Of a stretch of 64,000 nucleotides of DNA, positions 25,951-35,895 are shown piece after piece. How positions within the stretch are numbered: position 1 is the first letter of the stretch; every line of letters begins with the position of its first letter. Both the position numbers and the translations under genes were made by a program. Origin of the DNA: Trichoplax sp. H2 (Eukaryota > Placozoa > Uniplacotomia > Trichoplacea); the NCBI GenBank assembly GCA_003344405.1, contig NOWV01000095.1, positions 62,001-126,000 on the forward strand, read 5' to 3'. The notes below the pieces were generated by a model, which saw only the letters and a list, made by a program, of their open reading frames with translations, did not search any database and was not told where the DNA came from.

Positions 25951-28900
25951 ATGTCTAATTCTGATAAAGCATCACAGCAATTGCAAGATCACGCCGCATC
26001 GCAGGTACCTTTTTCTCTTTTATTGTTTGCCTAGTCTAGTGCATTTAAAACTTTCGGTTAGGACCGTTTCTCCACTTTTTAAAAAGATCCTTCAAGGTTT
26101 TGCAATAATTCATTTACATCTCAATAAGAGATTCACCATGGATCCGTTATAATATTGATAGGATAATGATCGTGTAAATTGATCCGTATAATGATGGAAG
26201 AATTTTATTCTCCGATAAAGGATATCCTTTTTATCTTTAATTCGATATCCTAGTATGGCTTGCATAGCATATCATTCTAGAAGAATCTGCTGAGAATTTA
26301 GTTCTAAAACGAGAGAAGCGAATTGTTCTCCGATAGAGAATCATATTTTTATAGCGTATATTCGAAACCAAATGTTATGTTTTGCAATCGTTGTATCCTC
26401 GTTCTCTACTATTTTTCACTCAGTACGGTAGTAAATCCATAGACTACAGATTAACAAGTTAAGGAGGTAAGTGTCGTTCTCAAAAAATGAGGTTATTTCT
26501 CGTAGAATAATATTTTCATCTAGACTCAGGATTGAAATAGATCAACTTCTTCATTTCTCAAGATCTTTACTAATAAGGAAATAATGGGGTTGAATTTAAT
26601 TCCATCACTAAATGGGTTCCTTCTCAGGGAAAAAATGACGCTATTTTATATTTGGAGTGATTGCTAATATACTTTTAGTATCAGCAGATTTCAATTTTAG
26701 TCTCTTCATTATAACGTAATTATAGTTCTTAATGAAGCTGTACCATGAAGAGAGCGAGTTTTTCTAATCAATGATGTCATTTCTTTACTTAGAGCGCTAT
26801 CCTACTATAGGCTTGTCCGTTGCCTTTTCGATAGTCAACTCGTCATTAATTAGTCGTCATTAATCGGTAGTCAACTCGTCATTAATTGTATCTTTGCGCA
26901 CGAATAGGGATATGGACTATTAGTTATCCCCTCTATACCAAATACAGTATGAAAAATGAAAACATTTTCTCTCAGCATGATTACCTTACTATGCTATATC
27001 ATTCTGTCACAGATGTCAATATTAAATAATTCCATTGGCCTTTTTTTGGTATAGTTTTTTAAGGATCGCCTGAGTTTTATGACATGCATATTCATGTTTA
27101 TTTACTTTAGATGTTTTATGACTGCGCTTGCTGTCACAATGGAGTTGATCGCATTGATATTTTTTTACCCAATTTCATTATGAAACCTATCCAATTATTT
27201 TACAGATTGCTGTTGCGATCCTAACCGATTGATCTTTATTTACGCGTTGATCATCTTCTGCGGAGTTTTTAATTACCTTTTTGACTTTGGGCTTGATTCC
27301 TAATCGATGCTAATCACCTGCTGCATGTTTACCCATTCAGTAAGAAATGATACTGATGGACACTTGTATTGAGATCATCTTTGACCTATTGATAATTTAG
27401 TGACATCATTACAGCTTATTTAGCACGGAACAATAAGCTTGTACTTCAAATATGCATAAAATTGACAACTTAATTCAAGATTTCTAAAGCAGACAGGCAG
27501 CAGCGAGTACCATTATTTCCTCCATTTTATCCTTTTTAAAATAACAACATCGTTAAGCATGCGCATGGTGGATGCCGTCCACGGTAATAGCATTACATCA
27601 TAGGTCTCTTCGATTTCAAATGTTGAGCTATTTTTATGCTGATAGCTAAGAAAAGTTCTACTATTGTATTCCGCTTAATCAAAGTAATGGACAAACTTGT
27701 ACTATAATTTAATCCATTGCATTATGGATTGCATTTTGGATTGCCTTTTGGAATAGATTAATCATTCCTTCTATTCTAGCATGCCAAAAAGTATTCTCAA
27801 ATTAAACTAAAGTAAATTGTAATATATCATATCTCTTTGATTTTACATATTGAGCTATTCTTATGCTGCTAGCTAAGGAAAGTTTTTTACGTATTCTATT
27901 TAAACGACATAATTGATAAACTTATACTATACTTTACTCTATTGCATTTTGGAATAGGTGAATCATTCCTTACATTCTATTACGCTAAATAGTATTCTCA
28001 AATTGAACTATAATAAATTGTAATATATCGTATGTTTTCCCTTTTAATACTGAGGAATTTACAGCAGAAGATAGTTGGGTAAAGTCTTTCTATTATGTTT
28101 AAAAGATGCTATGGCTTAACTTGTACTATAATTTACTTCATTACATCTTGGAATAGGCGAATCATTCCTTATTTCATCATGTTAAATAGTATTTTTAATT
28201 TGAAATACACTAAATACTGCGTCATTAATATATCAATATAAATGATCAAAGAACGCTACATATATGGTTAAAATTGCTATTTATTAAAAATTAATTTATA
28301 ATTAACTTCGCATCGGATAATTGTAAACAAGATTTTGTATTTTAAATTTGACCATCAAAGATTAGTAAATCTAGAAAATCTAAAACTAGATTAGTTTAGT
28401 AGGACTGTTCCAATACTTATTACAATCTTATGACAATTAAAATAAAAAAAATAAATTTCATATCGATAGTATAGTTATCTTACACGATTAAAGTCGTCTA
28501 TATGCTGGCTATGAATCTTATCCTAATTATATAAGTAAGTTTAAGCTAGTAAAAAGGCATAGGACAGTCCTGTAAATTGAAATTAAAATTTTTACTGGCA
28601 ATAACCTTACTGTAAATTGGTATCCTTACGCGTAAACACCAAGCCTTACTATCGATAACCTCTATAAAAATACCAAACATTCCATCGTTGAGAAATCGTT
28701 TTAAGCTGTGAGAATCTATACAAAAAAGATGATTTGCTATAGTAATGTATAATTTAATAACTATAAGTAATGGTGTCGATTCTGAATAACGGATAAAGAT
28801 TGTTGAACACACTACTCTGTCAAGAGTAGAATATCCATCAAGATTGAATGTAAATTAACAAAATGGAATTATAGGGAAATGCGCAAACAAATAATCTCTG

Positions 28901-31900
28901 CAAAGCAATTTCCTGGCTTGGGCATCCTTGCTACCTAAATGATCACGTAAACAATTTTAGTTATATTATATTATTACAGATATTAAATTGCCAATGATGG
29001 CCAATAGCAGATTTTAGTGATTCAATTTAAATATTGAAATTATTACTGAACGAGTACTTTTTATTTTATTTGCTTTATCAGAACTCTGATATTTTAACAA
29101 ATAGCGGAGGTGATCCTGTTGAAAGCCTTACAAATCTGCAAACAGTTGGCCCACGAGGACCAGCGCTGTTCCAAAATATCACCTACCTAGATAATCAAGC
29201 ACATTTTAATCGAGAACGTATTCCAGAACGAGTTGCTCATGCTAAAGGAGCAGGTTACTATTTCATCTAACATTTGCAATATTTAAAGTAAGGACTATGC
29301 ACTGTGTATACCTGCTAAAGCGTATCCAAAAGCTTGCATTAGGATCTCGTGTTTGTACGCTAAGCGTTTAAGTTTGCCTCGTTAGTAATAAAGTCATATT
29401 ATACAGTATCAGCTTAGCACGCAATTTTCATTTGCTTTTATAGGTGCATTTGGCTACTTTGAGGTAACCAATGATATCACCAAATACTGTAAAGCAAAAG
29501 TATTTGCAAAGCTTGGAGACCGTACACCAGTTGCTGTGCGCTTTTCTACCGTGGGCAAGTCAACAGAATTTCAAAACTCTTGCTTGACATAATATTATTA
29601 ATTTAGACGTTTACAACAAAAATAAGCTACTCTCCTATCGACCTAAAACTTAATTTCTGTTTCGCAGCTGGTGAAAAGGGCAGTGCAGACACGGTACGAG
29701 ATGCTCATGGATTTGCAGTCAGATTCTATACTGTCGAAGGAAATTGGGATTTGGTCGGAATCAACTCACCAGTCTTTCTTGTTCGAGATGCAATCTTGGT
29801 AAGAGCGTTCATACTAATTTAAATTCAGTAATTTCTGTAATACCTTGTTGACTGTTGCCTTAATTTTAATGTAAATATATAATTATCGTACTGGATCATT
29901 TTCAAGTCTTATCGATGCAGAAATAGATAGTTATTTCGGCTTGTACTTTACCTACTCTTTAATTTAACGTTTTAGTCCTTCATTGAATAATTGCTTACTA
30001 GTCTCATCAAAGCACTAAAAAGAAATTTATTTACGCATTTTAACTTGTGATTTGTCCGTTCTTGCCTAATTAAATTAAATGTTAATTTAAAATAGAATCC
30101 AGCTACTCATTTCAACTTGTACTACACTTTCCGTGCTTTGCTTTAATTCAATACTAATCCACCCGTGTTTAATAGTACCTTCCATGCAGTTAAAGGGAAT
30201 CTATTTACGTATTTCAACATAGAATCTGGCTGCTTTAAATCAATATTAACCTAGAATTGTTTCATAGTTTCCTAGTCTCATCCATGCAATTAAAAGGAAT
30301 CCAGCTACTCATGTCAAGGTAAGTCCAAATCAATTCTCAGCTAAAAGTGTACAATCGATGCTAATACTTTACTATTGACTAGGATCCAAATATGTTTTGG
30401 GATTTTATGACTCTTCGCAAGCAAACTACTCACGCATTATTAATGAATTTTACGGATCGTGGCACTCCTGATGGCTACAGGCATACAAATGGATATGGTG
30501 CACATACTTTTAAAATGCTGGATGCTCAAAATAATCCCATCTACTGTAAATTTCACTTCAAGGTAAGAAAGTACAGCAGATAGCATGAATCTCGATGCTA
30601 TCCTTGTATAAACCAATATTCTATTATTACTGTGCTTATCCAATTTTGTTGTAGACCAATCAAGGTGTCAAGAATCTATCAGCACAACAAGCCGCAGCAT
30701 TAACGGGAACTGATCCAGATTATGCCATAAGAGACTTATATAACGCTATAGCCGCAGGCAATTTCGTAAGTTGCCGCAAAAGCTGAGATATCAATTTCTT
30801 CCTCACGGCCAACGATTACTAATTTTAGATCGTACAACCTTACAGCCAAGTTGGAATATGTTTATCCAAGTCATGACTTTCGAGCAAGCCGAAGCTTTCC
30901 AGTTCAATCCCTTCGATGTGACAAAGGTATTTCCCTTTAGTACCGTACCATCTAGCATATCTCTAAATAATCAGGAAAATTGCAATAAGCCTCCGTTTCC
31001 ATGATTTAGATATGGCCCCATGCAGAATATCCTTTGATTCCTGTTGGCAAACTGGTACTAAATCGTAACCCTACCAATTATTTCGCAGAGGTTGAACAAC
31101 TTGGTTTTTCACCAGCTAATTTAGTACCTGGTATATTGCCATCGCCGGATAAAGTTCTGCAAGTAAGCGTAATCTAGAGATACTTTGGAATAATTCATTT
31201 AGTCTCCTCAAAATGATACCAATTCTAGCGACGAACTCTGCTATTACTCTTACATAATTAAATAAAAGCAATAATCTTGTTAATTACTGCACGTTCTCTA
31301 GGGTCGCTTATTTGCCTATAGCGATACACAACGACATCGTTTGGGAGCTAACGCTACCCAAATACCTGTAAATTGTCCCTACAACACAACTGTTAGTAAT
31401 TATCAACGCGATGGCCCCATGACTGTGATTAATCAGGGTTAGATAGGATTTTTAAATGCGATCAAACTGATTTATGCAGAATTGCTAAAGTGTAAAGTTC
31501 GTGTGATGATGTAGGAGGAGGTCCAAACTATTATCCAAATAGTTATTATGGCCCTACTGTGGATGTAAAGCGAGCATCAACAGATGTTTACTATGTATGT
31601 TTCAAATTGAAAAATGAAATTTTATTCATCTTTTAGGCTACAGGGATATCGTAACGCTCTCTTCTTTTGTTTTACTTTCCTTCAGGTGGCAGGGGACGTA
31701 GCTTATTATAAAGCAGAAGATGAGGATAACTTCACTCAAGCTGGCGAATTTTATCGCAAAGTTCTTAATAGCCAAGAAAAGACAACTTTAATTGATAATT
31801 TAATTGACAGCCTTAAAAAGACCCAGAAATTTATTCAAGAGCGAGCTATTCAAAACTTTACTATGGTGGATAGTGATCTTGGATTCCTCCTTAAGCGTGG

Positions 31901-32058
31901 TTTGATGAATACCGTAAGTATTCAACATAAATGTATGGATCGTTGATCTTGTTGATGGATTAGTTAATAAACTTGCGATGATATCAGTTCATTGATCTTT
32001 ATCAATTCTAAATTAGGCTTCTACTATTGAAAAACCACCTCCGTCCTACTATCCATAG
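25951..32058 (+). CDS. CAT: Heme catalase (monofunctional), 13 exons, divergent active site
   Basis: Family role: converts hydrogen peroxide to water and oxygen, as a heme tetramer. Exons: 25951-26004, 29082-29253, 29444-29554, 29668-29798, 30268-30318, 30383-30562, 30655-30765, 30846-30926, 31010-31162, 31302-31437, 31515-31594, 31686-31913, 32017-32058. All phases match and give 509 aa. The first exon ([18 protein letters not shown]) resembles the usual short N-terminal exon. Recognised motifs are [15 protein letters not shown] with distal His71, [14 protein letters not shown] with Arg350 and proximal Tyr354, and [16 protein letters not shown]. The whole length aligns with human catalase at a constant offset of 4. 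Oddities: LVGINSP has Ile144 where the family has the catalytic Asn (human Asn148); human Phe154 and Phe164 correspond to Leu; the C-terminus (PPPSYYP) is not PTS1-like. Intron 3 uses a GC donor. Catalase identity is certain; activity is not. Confidence 0.96.
26005..29081 (+). other. Catalase intron 1
   Basis: A phase-0 intron of about 3.1 kb between the short first exon and the exon starting [10 protein letters not shown]. It contains a partial direct repeat at 26832-26887 (TAGTCAACTCGTCATTAAT at 26832 and 26868) and a decayed repeat of about 200-230 bp at 27622-28235. I see no nested gene. Confidence 0.75.
27622..28235. repeat. Decayed tandem repeat of about 200-230 bp, three copies
   Basis: Copies begin near 27622, 27850 and 28048. 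Shared blocks are TTGAGCTATT-TTATGCT, ACTTGTACTATAATTTA, TTGGAATAG-GAATCATTCCTT and AGTATTCTCAAATT; the third copy is the most decayed. The repeat lies inside catalase intron 1. Confidence 0.8.
29885..30267 (+). repeat. Decayed tandem copies of catalase exon 5 and its flank
   Basis: Intron 4 carries partial copies of the 51-nt exon 5 at about 29903-29925, 29998-30045, 30092-30118 and 30171-30220. They share blocks such as AGTCTCATC, CATGCA-TTAAA-GGAAT and AATCCAGCTACTCAT. The upstream intron flank (GCTTTAA-TCAATA-TAA) repeats as well, with a unit of roughly 95 bp. None keeps the GTAAGT donor of the true exon, so they appear to be dead copies. Confidence 0.75.
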
Positions 32059-32136
32059 TTGCTATTGATTTTAGCTGCAACTTGTACCTGAAATAGTTTT
32101 CCTATATATTGATCAAATTAAAAATGCACTTCAATG

Positions 32137-32142
32137 AATAAA
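32137..32142 (+). promoter_or_regulatory. Candidate catalase poly(A) signal
   Basis: AATAAA lies 79 nt after the catalase stop codon. The spacing is reasonable, but the motif is frequent in this base composition. Confidence 0.45.
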
Positions 32143-32404
32143 CCCCCAAAATTACGCTAAGGCCAATCAAATATTTTAAATAGAGAGAACAATAAAATAT
32201 GTCTAGGTTATAATTATCTCTATGCTACACTAGTGATAGAATGTAAAGCTACTTGCAGTAATTCTATTTCAACTTATGCTGTATCGCTCATATTAATAAA
32301 AATAAACAAAGATTTAATTTAAATATATTCATTTAAAAATAATATCCAAAAAACTTTAAAACAGGCTAAAGATGATTCATATTAACGAATAGTAACTCAG
32401 CGCT

Positions 32405-32800
32405 TAATTTTATTACGTAAGATTAGCATTCGATTTTCTTAAACTGTAAGTGTAATATCTTAGCGACCTAAGAATGATGCAGCTATGAGAATATAGATAA
32501 ACTGTGTTAGCATTGATCAATCTTAGACTGTAAGTGTACTGACTTAGCTATCAAGTAATGATGCAGCTATTAGAGTATCAACTAAATTGGACTAGCATTT
32601 GTCAGTCTTAGACTATCAGTGTAATGTCTTAGCTACCGAATAATATGTCAGCTATGAAAATAGAGGCTAAATTAGAAAAGCATTTGTTGACCTTAGCCTA
32701 TAAGTGGAAAGCTTTGACTCCCTAATTATGACACAGGCAAACGCAGCTATGAGAATATAGACTGAATTGTGTTAGTGAAGCTAAGACTAAACATAGATAA
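32405..32800. repeat. 85-bp tandem repeat, about 4.5 decayed copies
   Basis: The CTTA(A/G)ACT-TAAGTGTA-T-TCTTAGC block starts at 32438, 32522, 32607 and 32692, so the period is 84-85 bp. Each copy also has GCAGCTATGAGAATATAGA-like and TTAGCATT-like blocks. The array begins about 350 bp after the catalase stop. Confidence 0.85.
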
Positions 32801-33655
32801 GCGTATTCATTATTTTAATAATAAATTGTCTTAAAATTGTAATATCTGTTTATTCACGCCTACACTCGATAATTTATTACTACAATTCTCATCTTTATCA
32901 ATTGGTACCATCCAAATGTTTTTATCCCTATTTTCGACTACCCGCTAGCTATAGTTCAATTATTATCCTCATCTATGATTTTTAAATCATTAATCTTCTC
33001 GTGTCATTCTTCTATATGAGTAGTTCTAGGTACAAGTTAGAAAGCCCAGCTACTGTACTGATATGATTACTACAACAAATAAGACATTATTTTCGTCAAG
33101 AGTATAAATCTTCAGTTAATAGATAAATCCGATTGAACCGAAATGATGATAAGACAATTAGAGTAATAGTGTTTTATTACACATATAGATATATATTGAC
33201 GTACGTATGTATCCATATCCGCTGCTCAAATAAATGAGATCAGAACATGAATATCAAGCATTCCTTAAATATGAAATACCCGTTAATTTACCGTACGGTG
33301 ATAAAGGTATTTATTGCAGTAAACATCGATAAAAGTAATAACTCAAAATACGCATCGTAACAAATTTGTTTTCGATTTAAATAAAATGTACTATCAAATT
33401 CTATCTACACTGGAAATAATCGAGTCAACGCTTGGGTAAATATAATAAAATTTCTTAACCCTGTTTATATTAATTGTTATTATCACCATCACATATACAT
33501 ACACTGGGCTGATGAACCTTAAAGCGTAGTATATTGGTGAATATACAAATACATATGATACATACAGTGTAGCAATTGTATTATGTTACAAGTGAACTAA
33601 TTATAAACATGTCCAATCGCAAGTGATAATATAGAGTTGAAACAACGTATAAAAG

Positions 33656-33682
33656 AAGTACATGTACAATGTACATGTACTT
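33656..33682. repeat. Perfect palindrome with 12-bp arms
   Basis: AAGTACATGTAC (33656-33667), spacer AAT, then GTACATGTACTT (33671-33682). Each arm contains the internal palindrome GTACATGTAC, so both hairpin and direct-repeat folding are possible. Confidence 0.85.
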
Positions 33683-34411
33683 ATAGCCAACCAACAACAA
33701 TTAGTATCATTAAGTAAAGGAAGAATCCTTTAAATTCGATATCATGTCAAGAAAAACTGAACACTATGAACTTATAATTGTAAGAATGACAAGTCTAAAG
33801 TAGAATTGAGCATCAGTACAAAATAGTATAGTAGTTATCATCAGTACTATTACAATAAACACAACATAGTATTTTACATATTAGCCAAGTTTACTTATGT
33901 ACTTTATCCAATTTCACTATTAAATTACAGCAGAAATATTTTCTCTGTATAATACAATTCCTATAAGCTTTCTTATCAAGTCACAAGTCAACAGCAATAT
34001 GGTCATTTCTCAGTATAACAAAACATTTTATGAAAATGTTAATACGAAGAAATGAATATTTTAGAAAGAGAAAGCATAAAATTATAGCTGTACTAATACA
34101 GCTATAAAAGCGAAATAAAACCGTAACTGAAAATTTGACGTTCTAATGCAATATGAGGGAACAACATTGCGAAAATTGCGATCTGTAATTAGTTAGGACT
34201 TTTAGGAATGAACCTATTTTCCATTTAATGCGGTTAGAATCGGATACATTAACAGATATGAAAAAGATTTCAAATAGCTCATCGATAATTTTACATTATA
34301 ATAATACAATAATCGAGTCATATTGTGGAATCATTTACATTAATTGTTTTTATCTCAAAGTACAAGTACTTTTCATAAAATATTATCTTTTAATACAACT
34401 TCATAAGAAAT

Positions 34412-35895
34412 TTAATTCATCCAACCACGACAATTTGGTGCCCCACACATGCAAGGAATCTTGTTTAGATCATCTTCGTATTCAAACTTGTAATCATAAG
34501 TTAGCTATAACAGAGAACATGAAATATTACTGTTAAGATCCTATATAAATTTAAATTTCCGTAATTAAATATAATTGATTAGCTGTCGTATCAAAATCAT
34601 TACCTCTTCCCCTTTATCGATTCTGCGATTAGATATTATAATAATTCGAGGTTCACTATCAAAGGTGACTACTTCTGCCACACAATTTGGCTATAAAATT
34701 ATTTCAAAGAGTTAGAGTTAATCAATTTTTAGATATTTATTTAGCACTATGCATTGTTTAAGCAAAGAAAACCTTCTAATCAATATCGCATACAGTATTA
34801 ATACGAACTACAGTGAAGTCAGTTAGTAATGATAATTGCGTTGGTGCTTACCTGACATGAATGATTAATATACCTATCCATATCAAGAAAACAGACAAAA
34901 TGATGAGTTTAAATTAGTTAAAAAGTTATTATTATGGTGAGAATAATATTCAACATTTCCAATAATTTTTTATTTGTTAAAATTTTGAATATTAATTGAA
35001 AGCAAAGAAATATCTTGACTAAAGTTATATATAACTACTGTGACCATGATCAGCAAATACTATTAACTGAAATACATAATCTTTTCCATTCTTTCAACCT
35101 TGCTAATCCTCCATCTTCCGTAGCGTCAACAACAAAGTCTGGATCAATACGAAACATGTAAATGCCATGATTCTATTGGCAATGGTAAAAAGTCAAGCAT
35201 TAATTTCTATGTTCCACACTATTGACATATTAAAAGCAATTCATGCGTCTACGATAACTGAGGAGATATTGTTGAAAGGCATCGAAGCTAATCAAAATAA
35301 TGCTTTCATTGCATGGAGTTTTTTGCCAATCGAACAATCGAAAGTTACAGATACATTTTAAAAATCTCAAGATCCAACAGAGCAGAGCAATAAAATAATA
35401 ATTTACCGCTTTTTGGTAGATTCTTTCTCGCTTATTTGCAACTTCATTTCTAATCATAGCACCAATATATTCGATAACCATTGTATTCTGTTAATAATTA
35501 AAAAAACCTAGTTATTTCGCATCTCTATAACTATCTTAACAATTATAAATTCATAAGCAAAACCTTCTCAATGTTTTTCCTTGCAAAGAGTCCAAGACCC
35601 TGATTAATAATTTAAATTAGATTTTATGAGACTTTAACTGACCATATTGAAATTGTCACCACGTTTATGCATAATATATCTATATATATGTCTAACATAG
35701 TTCGTAAAGGAGACATAACGAACCTGTATCAAAGATCTGCCTAGGTATATGTTACTCCTCCATTCACTTTTCAACTTTCTATATTGGGCAGTTTTGGAGT
35801 GAACAAAGAGTTTAGTATAAGATTGATGTGTATCAAAAACGCCACCAGCAGGTGCTCTTGCTGATATTGCCGTGGAAGTACAAAGCGTATGGCGC
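34412..35895 (-). other. KMT2C/D SET and post-SET exons
   Basis: Exons 35895-35724, 35599-35564, 35487-35407, 35172-35099, 34873-34852, 34690-34604 and 34504-34412, all in frame. Motifs: [94 protein letters not shown] and the post-SET zinc motif CMCGAPNC. The NHSC core and YDY are intact, so the domain looks catalytically competent. Confidence 0.96.

Larger units (their letters stand above)
32059..34411. other. Intergenic region between convergent catalase and KMT2C/D
   Basis: The tail-to-tail spacer of about 2.35 kb has no coding sequence I can support. It holds an 85-bp decayed tandem repeat (32405-32800) and a perfect palindrome (33656-33682). The 3' UTRs of both neighbours must begin here. 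Confidence 0.7.
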
